Source: Promethearchaeota archaeon
GTDB lineage: Archaea > Asgardarchaeota > Lokiarchaeia > Sigyniarchaeales > SOKP01
Direction: 5' to 3'
DNA: 64,000 nt
Assembly (NCBI GenBank): GCA_008080735.1
Contig: SHMW01000011.1
Location: 23,085 to 87,084, forward strand
Under the pieces are notes generated by a model. It did not search any database and was not told where the DNA came from. It worked only from the letters and a program-made list of their open reading frames with translations. The number at the start of each line of letters is the position of its first letter. Positions within the stretch are counted from its first letter, which is position 1. The position numbers were made by a program, and so were the translations under genes. Positions 20,619 to 30,642 of this stretch are shown in pieces.

Positions 20619-21860
20619 TTAACCTCTTGTAAATATTGCCACTGCTCCACTTCCTGAGGGAATACCTCGCCAAGACTGAGCAAGTCCAATCTCTACATCA
20701 TTTATTTGTCTTCTTCCGGCTAGTCCTTTAAGTTGTAATACAATTTCAAGCGATTTTTGAAGTCCCGTTGCCTCTAAACAGTTACCTATACCTAAGGATC
20801 CTCCCGATGGATTTATTGGAAGAGAACCTTGAATTTCCAGAGCGCCTTCATCAAGTAATTCTTTCGCCTCTCCTTTTCTAGCTAAGCCCAATGCTTCAAG
20901 ATGCTGTAATTCTTTATAAGTGAATCGATCATCGATCTCCGCCACTTGGATTTCTTTTCGAGGATCTACTATTCCCGCCATTTTATAAGCCATCTGAGAG
21001 GCATCTTTTGCATACTGCGCTTCCATCCCTCTTGTAGCCAGCCAAGGAGTTTCTGAACTCCAACCGAATCCAGAAAGATAAATAGGTTCAACTCCCAATT
21101 CTCGGGCGAATTCTTCGTTCGCTAGCACAAAACAAATAGCACCATCCACATTTGGACTGATATCTAATCGTTTAAGTGGTTTAAAACAGTATTCAGATTT
21201 CATTACATCGTCCACACTTATCTTTGCCTCATAATCAGCATAGGGAGTAAAATATGCATTCTTTTTATTCTTCACCGCTACTTTAGCACATTGTTCTTCA
21301 GTAGTATCAGTATTTCTTAAATAATGTTGCATTTCTAATCCCGCTAAGAAATACGGATGCATACGTTCCTCCTCATCAGTGCTTCCAACGAGAGGTTTCG
21401 GACTCTCTTCGCTATAAGAGGGCGAACCAGCATAATTTGGACGTTCTACAGGCCCGCTCACGGGACGATCATATAGAGGGTCAAATGCATGGAGCATTAC
21501 ATCTCCATAAGTGAGTAAATCTGATACTTTACTGTGTGCTTCGATTGAAACGACATTCATTAAACCTGTTTGTATTTGCATATAGGCATTTCCTAATCCA
21601 TAAATTCCATCGCCACAAACAGTGCAGCAAGGTCGCAAAAGAGCCCCGATCTGATCAGGGACAAATTCATCAAAGATACTAAATCCTTCCCAGTAATCCT
21701 CGGCACATGTTATAAAGCTGTCAATATCTCTTCTAGGATCAATTCCCGCATCCACATATGCCTTATTACATGCCTCATACATAATATCTTTCCAACTCAT
21801 CCCCGGTGTCATACTATTAAAGTCAGTATGACCAATTCCAATTACACATACTCGTGTCAT
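20619..21860 (-). CDS. Thiolase-family protein (Cys at nucleophile position)
   Basis: MTRVCVIGIGHTDF, CCTVCGDGIYGLGNAYMQIQTG, VAVKNKKNAYFTPYADY, LPINPSGGSLGIGNCLEATG. Confidence 0.87.
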   Translation of the reverse strand: MTRVCVIGIGHTDFNSMTPGMSWKDIMYEACNKAYVDAGIDPRRDIDSFITCAEDYWEGFSIFDEFVPDQIGALLRPCCTVCGDGIYGLGNAYMQIQTGLMNVVSIEAHSKVSDLLTYGDVMLHAFDPLYDRPVSGPVERPNYAGSPSYSEESPKPLVGSTDEEERMHPYFLAGLEMQHYLRNTDTTEEQCAKVAVKNKKNAYFTPYADYEAKISVDDVMKSEYCFKPLKRLDISPNVDGAICFVLANEEFARELGVEPIYLSGFGWSSETPWLATRGMEAQYAKDASQMAYKMAGIVDPRKEIQVAEIDDRFTYKELQHLEALGLARKGEAKELLDEGALEIQGSLPINPSGGSLGIGNCLEATGLQKSLEIVLQLKGLAGRRQINDVEIGLAQSWRGIPSGSGAVAIFTRG

Positions 21861-22189
21861 GTATTTTTCACACTTTTTTTGACAATATTTTTTTATCTTT
21901 TAATTTTCAATATATAGATAAAAGATTGATTGAAGAATCTAATAAAGCTTATTGTGGGATAAATTCCGCTTTTCAATAACTTAAAAATTAAACTGATTTC
22001 TTTATGAATTAAAGTTGGTTCTTATATTGAGACCCAAGGAAAAAAAACATTCTTCTATCTCTGAATTGAAACGCAATTTTACCGATTTTCAGATATTTTA
22101 TAAAACAATTAGCTATAAATAGTTGAATCCTTCTAAGTTAATATGTAGATATATTTCTAAAATACAGACAAAACAATTTGAGATAAAAA

Positions 22190-23536
22190 ATGGATACAAG
22201 ACTTTCCGAATTTAGAGAAATTCGGATTACTAAGTATGTCCCGGAACTCGATATCTTGAATAATCCCATATTAAAAGCAAATGAAAAGAGATTTTTAGAG
22301 GACTTTTATGAATTTTTAGAAAATGATTTAGACGAGGATTTAAGAAAACTTGAGGAGCTCAATTATCACGTAGAAGAACCGATAGAGGATAAAAAGCAAG
22401 AAATTGTGATTGGAATTATGAAAAAACTCTCCGATCATGGTTATTATAGCACAATAGGGACGGAAGATCCTGAGTATGAACTTGGTCCTATCATGAGAAA
22501 TGCACTTATCGCTTATGCTTTATGTGGAGGAAGATGGTCGGATTATTCTGAACGTTACATTGCGGGGAATTGGAGTATTGAAATGGGTAGGCTTGCGGGG
22601 GGCACCTTATACTGTAACCCAGTAAATTATAAAGCGAATACCTATCAAAAAGAGAACTTTTTATATCCTGTTTCCAAGGAAGGAAATATTGGTGCGTCAG
22701 CAATGACAGAATTTAATGCGGGAAGTGATATTTTTGATATGGAACTACGCTTAATGGAAGAAGATGATACCGTTGTAATTAAAGGCAAAAAAGTTTTTAT
22801 TACAAACGGCTTAATTGCCAATTTCATCATAGTATATGGTCGTTTGAATAGCGGACAATTAGGCGCAGTTATAGTACCGACTGAGGATCTCTCTTTAAAT
22901 GATTTTCGGGCAGCCAGAGTCTATACATATGGAATGAGGGATGCCTTCGTAAGTCGCTTAATCTTTGATAGAACGAAAGTTCCAAAAGAAAATCTTCTAC
23001 GTGGAAACGGGATTGATATAATGTTTCATCAATTGACTGAAGAACGCTTAGTGATAAGCGCAGAAGCATTGGGAGACGCGATGAAAAAGATACTATTTTC
23101 CCATACATGGGCTTCACATAGAGAACAATTTGGGAAACGACTACATCAATACCAAGTTATACGATTTCCAATAGCGGAAAATATTCGGCAATTGAATTTG
23201 TTACTCTCAGCATTATTTCAGTATGCAAGAACCCTAGATGAGAAACCTGAATTAGTGAGTTCGAAAATAATGGCAGCCAATACAATGGGATTAAAAATAC
23301 AAACTACCGAATTAGCGTTCGAGAGTGCGCAGCATTGTTTCAGAACGATGGGAGGACGTGGGTTTATTCGCCAATATTCTAACCAAATCGGACTTTTGGA
23401 CCCATATTGTATGATACATGGTGGTGGTAGCAACTATGTTCTGGAGGACAGCGAGTCCCGACGATTCTTCAAAACCCGACCTACAAAGCCCGAGAGAACT
23501 GATGTGTTTCCAAGAATAGATTTATTTTTCGAATAA
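22190..23536 (+). CDS. Acyl-CoA dehydrogenase
   Basis: GASAMTEFNAGSDIFDMELRL, VIKGKKVFITNG, HREQFGKRLHQYQVIRF, HCFRTMGGRGFIRQY. Confidence 0.88.
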   Translation: MDTRLSEFREIRITKYVPELDILNNPILKANEKRFLEDFYEFLENDLDEDLRKLEELNYHVEEPIEDKKQEIVIGIMKKLSDHGYYSTIGTEDPEYELGPIMRNALIAYALCGGRWSDYSERYIAGNWSIEMGRLAGGTLYCNPVNYKANTYQKENFLYPVSKEGNIGASAMTEFNAGSDIFDMELRLMEEDDTVVIKGKKVFITNGLIANFIIVYGRLNSGQLGAVIVPTEDLSLNDFRAARVYTYGMRDAFVSRLIFDRTKVPKENLLRGNGIDIMFHQLTEERLVISAEALGDAMKKILFSHTWASHREQFGKRLHQYQVIRFPIAENIRQLNLLLSALFQYARTLDEKPELVSSKIMAANTMGLKIQTTELAFESAQHCFRTMGGRGFIRQYSNQIGLLDPYCMIHGGGSNYVLEDSESRRFFKTRPTKPERTDVFPRIDLFFE

Positions 23537-23635
23537 ATCAACTTTCTTTTTCTTAATTCACCTATAAATCTCCACTTTTACTATAAATTATCACAGAAGT
23601 ATATTTTAAATAGAATTTTTTATAGCTTATATATA

Positions 23636-24613
23636 ATGGAATTTTCATATAACTTCGAAAGTCTTGATATTACAAATATTATCGAGGATTACAAGGGAAA
23701 GCAATTAGATGATTTATTTGAGACTCAGAAGGTAATTGAAAATGGATTAGGCGAATTTTTAGAGATTTCACGGGAGTGTGGCGAAATTAATCCTATAACA
23801 TTGAATCTAAAGGCCTCTCGAAGAAGAATTCTCTGCAATCTCAAAACAGTCTATAATATCGGTGAAATTACTGAAAAGAGGTTTATCAATAAGGGTGTTA
23901 AAACACTCTATGATTTACGGTATAATATACGTTTTAGAGAAGCTGCAAATGAGATGCTTTCTCTAATACAACGCAAAGATTTTCATAACCTTAACAGAAA
24001 TAAATATGTCTATGATTTAGATACCTCTTTTTGCTTTGATCAAGATGAGTTGCTATTTTTTGATATTGAAACGTTAGGGATATATGATAGTCCAATTATA
24101 ATCATTGGTTTAGGATATTATAATAAAGAAGCATATCATATCCTCCAATTATTTGCAAGGGGGTTAGAAGAAGAAATTGCTCTATGTGAACATCTGAGAG
24201 CGGAAGTCTTGCCACGATTTAAATGCTTTGTTTCTTATAATGGAAAAAGTTTTGATATTCCATATTTAGCGAATCGATTTTTATATTATTTTGACGAAAA
24301 TCCGATGATTTCCGAAGGAGATACTCCATATAAAGATTTTAATACGAAATTTGGTCATATAGATCTCTATCATAATTGTCGACGAAAATTCAAAGGGAGA
24401 TTTCCAGATTACACCCTCTCGACAATCGAAAAAGAACTGCTCAATTGGGAACGAGAGAATGAATTAGCAAGTAATTTAGTTGGAATATGTTATAAAAAAT
24501 ATTTGAAAGATCCGAAGAAATATATTGGATTAGTTAAAGAATGCATTGATCATAACTATTTTGATATTCTTTCACTTCCATTAATCTATAATAAATTGTT
24601 GGAATGCGTCTAA
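23636..24613 (+). CDS. RNase H-like (YprB-type) exonuclease domain protein
   Basis: LLFFDIETLGIYDSPIIIIGLGYYNKE DEDD-type motif, FVSYNGKSFDIPYLANRF. Confidence 0.78.
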   Translation: MEFSYNFESLDITNIIEDYKGKQLDDLFETQKVIENGLGEFLEISRECGEINPITLNLKASRRRILCNLKTVYNIGEITEKRFINKGVKTLYDLRYNIRFREAANEMLSLIQRKDFHNLNRNKYVYDLDTSFCFDQDELLFFDIETLGIYDSPIIIIGLGYYNKEAYHILQLFARGLEEEIALCEHLRAEVLPRFKCFVSYNGKSFDIPYLANRFLYYFDENPMISEGDTPYKDFNTKFGHIDLYHNCRRKFKGRFPDYTLSTIEKELLNWERENELASNLVGICYKKYLKDPKKYIGLVKECIDHNYFDILSLPLIYNKLLECV

Positions 24614-24650
24614 TTTATAATAGGTTATATACTTCTCTAATTTGATATAA

Positions 24651-25853
24651 ATGTATGAGAAGAGAAATGAATACGATTTTACCATAGAAACACTTAATTC
24701 TGTGAAATCAAAATTAGATGAGAAACTTGCAGCCAAATTGAAATCTAAACGAGTTTTTTTGGCTATTGATGGGTTTATAGATTCTCTTTATTCACTCATA
24801 AAATCTCGAAAGACTGCTGAAGATTATAAGAAATTTTCCACGATTAAAGAATTCGCCGATCGATTATATACTATAGCTGGAAGTTCAGGAAATATAGAAT
24901 TACACCTAAAGAAGAAAACTTCTGGTGGGTTTGTTCCCAATAATGGGAAAGCCTTAAGTTCATTAGGAGTCAATCTTTTCTTATTTGGAGCATTAGGAAT
25001 TCCCGAAACAAAAAATGTTTTCTCATCACTAATAAATAAATCAAATGTGGATATTTGCTCTATCGCCAATCCGGGTAAAACTATCGGTTTAGAATTCTCG
25101 GATGGCAAAATTATGCTCTCTGATTTTAAAGGACTATTTGAGATATCGTGGGATACCATACAATCACGGATAAAAAGTGATAATCTAATCAAGGAGATAG
25201 AACACTCAGATGCAATCGGATTTGGATATTGGTCTCTCAACAGTAGTATGACAAAGATCTGGAAAAAATTTAATAAAGAAGTCTTTCCATCCTTATCAAA
25301 TTTAAATAAAAAATTCTTTTTCATAGATTTAGCGGATGTTAAAAAGCGCAGCTCTTCTGATATTTTAGAAATGCTTGATGTTGTAAAAAATTTAGAAGAC
25401 CAAATTCCAGTGCTTATGAGCCTTAATGATCAAGAGGCCATAGATATTTCGAAGACTATTGATGATGTCCCCTCAATTGATCCTAAGAAAGAAAAATTCA
25501 AGGGTTTTATCAACGCGGGAAATGATATCAATAATAAATTGAATTTATCTTATTTAGTAATACATTCTCCACACTTCGCAACAATTTCCTTAAAAAATAA
25601 TGAAGGCCATTATTGGATTACCGAAGGCTACACCGCGCATCCTTCATTTACAGTTTCAGCAGGTGATCATTTTCTTTCTGGAGTGGTTGCCGGATTATTG
25701 GGAAGATTAACTCCACAAGAAGCCATTTTGGTTGGGAACGCTTTAACGGCAATTTTTGTTCGAATTGGCCGATCTCCAAGATTTAGTGAACTTGCACAAT
25801 TCATTTCAAAATATATTCATTATATAGACCAAGATGATCCTCAGTTCCCGTAA
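24651..25853 (+). CDS. PfkB-like sugar kinase homolog
   Basis: VFLAIDGFIDSL, TSGGFVPNNGKALSSLGVNLFLFGALG, C-terminal TVSAGDHFLSGVVAGLL (variant of GAGDxF). Confidence 0.65.
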   Translation: MYEKRNEYDFTIETLNSVKSKLDEKLAAKLKSKRVFLAIDGFIDSLYSLIKSRKTAEDYKKFSTIKEFADRLYTIAGSSGNIELHLKKKTSGGFVPNNGKALSSLGVNLFLFGALGIPETKNVFSSLINKSNVDICSIANPGKTIGLEFSDGKIMLSDFKGLFEISWDTIQSRIKSDNLIKEIEHSDAIGFGYWSLNSSMTKIWKKFNKEVFPSLSNLNKKFFFIDLADVKKRSSSDILEMLDVVKNLEDQIPVLMSLNDQEAIDISKTIDDVPSIDPKKEKFKGFINAGNDINNKLNLSYLVIHSPHFATISLKNNEGHYWITEGYTAHPSFTVSAGDHFLSGVVAGLLGRLTPQEAILVGNALTAIFVRIGRSPRFSELAQFISKYIHYIDQDDPQFP

Positions 25854-25921
25854 ATAGATAGTTAGATTCATACTTAAGATCTATTAGACAAATCTTAATT
25901 ACAGAGAATTCATTTAAACAC

Positions 25922-27604
25922 GTGATAAATATGGAAAGTAGACTATTTGATCAATCTTGGAATGTAAAGAATCGAGAAAATATTAAAACTAGATTAAAAG
26001 AAACTGAGTATGATGTGATAGTCATTGGAGCAGGTATAACTGGTGCAGGTGTAGCTCGAGAAGGTGCTATGAGAGGGCTTAAGATTGCTTTAGTGGACAT
26101 GCAAGACTTTGCGGCGGGAACATCCTCAAGAAGTTCCAAGTTAGCTCACGGTGGGATACGCTATCTTTCCCATGGTGAGATGGACTTAGTGAAAGAGGCA
26201 ACAACAGAGCGAAATTGGATGCAAGCTCATATTCCACACTTAATTCGTCCGATTCCCTTCTTATTTGTAAATTGGGAAGGAGGAAAATATAATGAACGTT
26301 CTATAAAATCAGCGGTAAAAATTTATGACTTTTTGAGCGATAAGGATCAAGAATTTAAAAATTATAAACAACATCAATGGTACTCAGCAGAAGAAGTCTT
26401 AGAATTGGAGCCTAAAATTAAGAAAGAAGGTAATAAAGGAGGTGCGGTATATTATGATTGTAATGTGGACGATGCACGTCTTACAATCGAGACTTTAAAA
26501 GAAGCAGTCATAAGAGGAGCAGATATTATTAATTATTGTGAAGCCGTTGACTATAGTATAGAAGATGGTAAGATTACGGGTGTGAAATGTAAAGATAGAG
26601 AAGATGGTGAAGAATTTGAAATTAAAGGTACATTAGTAGTAAATGCGACGGGGATTTGGAGTGATGATTTATTGAATGTATATCCAGATGAAGTTCCCGA
26701 ACCTTTAATAAGACCTACTAAAGGCGTTCATCTTACTTATAAGCGTGAGGATGTGGGAAATGAAATGGCAACTATTATCACTTCTATTACTGATGAGCGA
26801 GCTTTTTTTGTCCTTCCAAGAGGCGACTATACCATAATAGGAACTACTGATACAGATTATAATGATGATTTAGCGAATCCATATTGTAATAAAGATGATG
26901 CGGATTATTTAATTAAATCTGTTAGATATTACTTTCCAGACGCCAAACTAGAATACAAAGACTATTTGTTAGAAACATACGCAGGAATACGACCTTTAGT
27001 AAAGGAAAAAGGAAAATCAGAAAGCGATGTATCTCGAAAACACGTCATCTTTTTTAATGAAAATGGACTGTTAACAATTGCAGGAGGGAAATTAACAACG
27101 TGGAGAGCGATGGCAGAAGATTTATTCAATGAAGTTGAAGAAAAAAATATCTTTCCCGATATCGAGCGAGAAAAAGGATTTTCCAAGCAAAAATTTGCTA
27201 TCGCTCTAGAAAAAGACGATTGGGAAGAAAAACGCAAGGAATATAACATAAATATTGATGATAAAGTGGCTGACCATCTCTATATGCAATATGGGCTTGG
27301 AGCACTCGAAATACTTAAATTAATTGAGGAGAATCCGGACTTAAAAGATCCTATAGTTGATGAGAATGAATTCATTAAAGCAGAAGTACTTTATTCGCTC
27401 CGTTATGAAATTACACCGCATCTAATCGATGTCTTTTGCCGCAGAACAGAAATGAGTCTTTTTATAAATCATAAGAAACAATTTGAGGCGGCAAAAACGG
27501 TCGCAGATATAATGGCAGAAGAATATTCATGGAACGATGCGAAAAAAGAACAGGAAATACAACAATATATTGATTATGTAAAAAAAACCGTGGAATTTGT
27601 TTAA
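25922..27604 (+). CDS. glpD: Glycerol-3-phosphate dehydrogenase (FAD, GlpA/GlpD family)
   Basis: DVIVIGAGITGAGVAREGAMRGL, AAGTSSRSSKLAHGGIRYL, LPRGDYTIIGTTDTDY, ETYAGIRPLV, LLTIAGGKLTTWRAMAED. Likely start ATG 25931. Confidence 0.92.
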   Translation: MINMESRLFDQSWNVKNRENIKTRLKETEYDVIVIGAGITGAGVAREGAMRGLKIALVDMQDFAAGTSSRSSKLAHGGIRYLSHGEMDLVKEATTERNWMQAHIPHLIRPIPFLFVNWEGGKYNERSIKSAVKIYDFLSDKDQEFKNYKQHQWYSAEEVLELEPKIKKEGNKGGAVYYDCNVDDARLTIETLKEAVIRGADIINYCEAVDYSIEDGKITGVKCKDREDGEEFEIKGTLVVNATGIWSDDLLNVYPDEVPEPLIRPTKGVHLTYKREDVGNEMATIITSITDERAFFVLPRGDYTIIGTTDTDYNDDLANPYCNKDDADYLIKSVRYYFPDAKLEYKDYLLETYAGIRPLVKEKGKSESDVSRKHVIFFNENGLLTIAGGKLTTWRAMAEDLFNEVEEKNIFPDIEREKGFSKQKFAIALEKDDWEEKRKEYNINIDDKVADHLYMQYGLGALEILKLIEENPDLKDPIVDENEFIKAEVLYSLRYEITPHLIDVFCRRTEMSLFINHKKQFEAAKTVADIMAEEYSWNDAKKEQEIQQYIDYVKKTVEFV

Positions 27605-27692
27605 TTTTCTACTTTAATTTTTTTAAAATTGGACTCTAGAAAAATAATAAATTAATAATCCTAATTATTCATATAATAATCAAAAAATATTT

Positions 27693-28364
27693 GTGATTCG
27701 AATGGTATTCCAAATTGATTATACAAATTTGATTTTAATTCCGATGGCAAGATTGGGAGCATTATTCTTGCTTTTTTTAGGGATTATATGGATTGTATAT
27801 GGTGTATATGAAGGAAGACGCCGCGGATCTTACAAAGATCGCAAAGTGGAAGATTGGGATTTTAAAATTACCCGTTTCCTCAAAGCTTTAACCTATTTAG
27901 GATTTGTGGTTGGGGCCATAGCTATAATTTCTGGTGCTGCCCAATTGATCCTTAATGAACCACCTATTATGACGAAAAGTGACTTTATTGGGGATCATAG
28001 AAACATTTTTACAGCGGTTTTATTAATTGTTCTAGGCTTATTTACCTTCTTAAAACCTCTCAATGATCTCCCAATCGCCTCAATAATAGGATTAGCAGTG
28101 GCAACAATCGCAGTTATTTTCATTTCACTAATGATCCCCCAAGAAGCATTAGAAATCATTGATGTGTTTATAGATTATAGAATAGTATTAGTGATAATTT
28201 TTATTATCATTTTTGCGGTCGCCGCACTAGTAATTAAATTTTACATCGGAGGTTTAATGGCCCTCAGTAAGGTCATTTCATGGCCACCCTTAGCGATTGG
28301 AATTGCGATTTTCTGTTTCTTGCAATCCTTCCTTCTATTAACTGCTGGATTCTCTCTACTCTAA
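27693..28364 (+). CDS. Multi-pass membrane protein, unknown
   Basis: 223 aa with about six hydrophobic segments. Confidence 0.6.
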   Translation: MIRMVFQIDYTNLILIPMARLGALFLLFLGIIWIVYGVYEGRRRGSYKDRKVEDWDFKITRFLKALTYLGFVVGAIAIISGAAQLILNEPPIMTKSDFIGDHRNIFTAVLLIVLGLFTFLKPLNDLPIASIIGLAVATIAVIFISLMIPQEALEIIDVFIDYRIVLVIIFIIIFAVAALVIKFYIGGLMALSKVISWPPLAIGIAIFCFLQSFLLLTAGFSLL

Positions 28365-28391
28365 TAATTTAAATTATTTTTTTCTCATTTT

Positions 28392-29504
28392 TTATAAAAA
28401 AGAAAATTTGTGTGAAGGATTTTTCTTAATTTTACCGATAATGTCATTTTCAAGATTATAATTACAGTTATTACACCTTTTCTCGTTTGTTATGTTTACT
28501 TCTGAAAATCTATATCCATCCCGTTTGATTAAAAGCTGTCCGCAATTTGGACAATAGGTATTGGCACCTTTTTCGTGCCGTGCGTTTCCAACATAGGGAT
28601 AAAATAATCCTGTTTCTTTTGCGATGTTATAAGCCATATCTAAAGTCCTCAAAGGTGTGCGGTCTTGAGATGGCATCTTATAATCGGGATGATAAGCAGA
28701 AAAATGAGTTGGTGTATCTTTCCCTAAATTCTCAACGACCCATTCACAAAGATTTCTAATATCTTCCTCATCATCATTTAAATCAGGTATGATCAAATTC
28801 GTCACTTCGACATGAATTTCCCCTTCCTTAAATCTTTTTGCTGTATCTAAAACAGGTTTAACTGATTTTACACCACAAATTTTTTTATAAAAATCGTCCG
28901 TCATCCCTTTTATGTCTATATTCGCTGCCCCAATTCCGATATCTATTAATTCTTCAGTTGCTTCTGGAGTGGAAAACCCATTCGTGACTAAGATAGTTTG
29001 AATCTCTTCCTCATGTAATAATCGTGCTGTGTCTATAATCCATTCATGCCATATTAAAGGTTCATTATAAGTATATGCCAATGTTTTAGCTCCGCTCTTA
29101 TTCACTTTTTTTACTAATTCTTTAGGTTTCATTTCTACTAAAGACATTTCCCGATTTCGATAATCCTCAAAATCATAGCTACCTTTATCACCATCTTCAG
29201 ACGGCGTTGCTTGACTAATAGACCAGTTTTGACAATGCAAACATCGAAAAGAACACCCAATTGAGGCAACGGAATAGGCAGTATGTCCCGGCCAAAAATT
29301 ATACAATGGCTTTTTCTCAATTGGATCTAAACTCCCTTGGGAAATCATTGAGCCATAAATAAGGGTAAATAATTCCCCCTCTATATTTTTTCTTGTTCTA
29401 CAGAAACCCACTTTTCCGGGAGTAATAACACATTCATTCGCGCATACATGACATTGGACTTTATTCTCCTCTAGTTTTTCCCATAATCGTGCTTTGACTT
29501 TCAT
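28392..29504 (-). CDS. Radical SAM enzyme, AmmeMemoRadiSam type (COG1180-like)
   Basis: GCSFRCLHCQNWSISQ (CxxxCxxC), N-terminal CHVCANECVITPGKVGFCRTR, YNEPLIWHEWI, C-terminal CPNCGQLLIKRDGY...KRCNNCNY. Confidence 0.9.
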   Translation of the reverse strand: MKVKARLWEKLEENKVQCHVCANECVITPGKVGFCRTRKNIEGELFTLIYGSMISQGSLDPIEKKPLYNFWPGHTAYSVASIGCSFRCLHCQNWSISQATPSEDGDKGSYDFEDYRNREMSLVEMKPKELVKKVNKSGAKTLAYTYNEPLIWHEWIIDTARLLHEEEIQTILVTNGFSTPEATEELIDIGIGAANIDIKGMTDDFYKKICGVKSVKPVLDTAKRFKEGEIHVEVTNLIIPDLNDDEEDIRNLCEWVVENLGKDTPTHFSAYHPDYKMPSQDRTPLRTLDMAYNIAKETGLFYPYVGNARHEKGANTYCPNCGQLLIKRDGYRFSEVNITNEKRCNNCNYNLENDIIGKIKKNPSHKFSFL

Positions 29505-29625
29505 ATCAACCTACCTCTTAACTAAATATTATATTTTCAATTTTTTAAGAATTAATAATATAAATTATTAATTTAGAATATATGTGATCTCTAGATGCTA
29601 AATCTATTAACTGAGATGATGAATT

Positions 29626-30555
29626 ATGAGTTCTCAAGAACAGAATGAATTATCCGAAGAAAAAATCAAACAGATGATCAAAAATAAACAAAAAAAGTTA
29701 CAAGAATTAGAGAAAGGATCTGAATATATAAAGGAATTAAGCGATATTGCCTTACTTCAATTAGAATTGGAGCAATATGAAAAGTCTGAACAAAATTTAT
29801 TAACTTGCTTCGAACACTTCCAAAAACAAAAAGATAGACTCGGACAAGCATCAGTATTAGGTATTTTAGGAACGTTATATTATAAGAGCGCTAATTATAA
29901 GAAATCTATCGAAACTTATGAGAAGGCTTTAAAGATTTATAGAGATTTAAGCCAAATTCAAGAACGAATTATGTGTTTGAAAGGAATTGGGAATGCATAT
30001 ATTAAACTAAATAAGTTGGATAACGCTTCTGATACATTTTTTAAATGTGCGGATATTTCTTCTAAAAATAAAGCTATGTATGATTTTTTAGATTGTTTAG
30101 GAAATCTGATCTTTATTTTTGAAAAAAAAGAAGAATGGGAGGTAATATTTGAATTATATAATAAATCTCTAAAAGCCTTTCAGAAAATTAAAGACAAAAA
30201 GGGGATTATTACCTCCTATTTTAATTTGGGAATAATAAAAAAGAATAAAGAGCAAAAATATTCTGAAGCATTATCTTATTTTAAAAGAGGCACCAATTTG
30301 GCAATTGATGGAAACTATTCTGAATTAATATTGAAAGGTCTCTCATATATAGGAGAGTCGTTTTATTATCTGGGCAAAATTAAAGAAGCCAAGGAGCAGT
30401 TTATCAGGGGATTGCATTTAGCCGAAAAAATAAATGCGGGGAACGCTATCCAACAATTTAAAATTCTTTTAAATTCATTTGGACTGAATGAGCAAGAAAT
30501 TCAAAAGGAGCTAGAAAGTTTTAGAAGCAAGAGAGCAAATAAAACAAAATCCTAG
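29626..30555 (+). CDS. TPR-repeat protein
   Basis: Repeated TPR-like helices (SVLGILGTLYYKSANYKKSIETYEKALKIY). Confidence 0.8.
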   Translation: MSSQEQNELSEEKIKQMIKNKQKKLQELEKGSEYIKELSDIALLQLELEQYEKSEQNLLTCFEHFQKQKDRLGQASVLGILGTLYYKSANYKKSIETYEKALKIYRDLSQIQERIMCLKGIGNAYIKLNKLDNASDTFFKCADISSKNKAMYDFLDCLGNLIFIFEKKEEWEVIFELYNKSLKAFQKIKDKKGIITSYFNLGIIKKNKEQKYSEALSYFKRGTNLAIDGNYSELILKGLSYIGESFYYLGKIKEAKEQFIRGLHLAEKINAGNAIQQFKILLNSFGLNEQEIQKELESFRSKRANKTKS

Positions 30556-30642
30556 CTATCAGAGACTTTTAATTATACACGTATATTTTTAAATAGGTAA
30601 AGTTCTATCTTATTTTTAAGAACGTTCTGCGGAAGATATAAA

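Noticed and set aside
24824-25324. 166 aa minus-strand ORF
   Set aside because: Entirely antisense to the PfkB-like CDS; no recognisable motifs.
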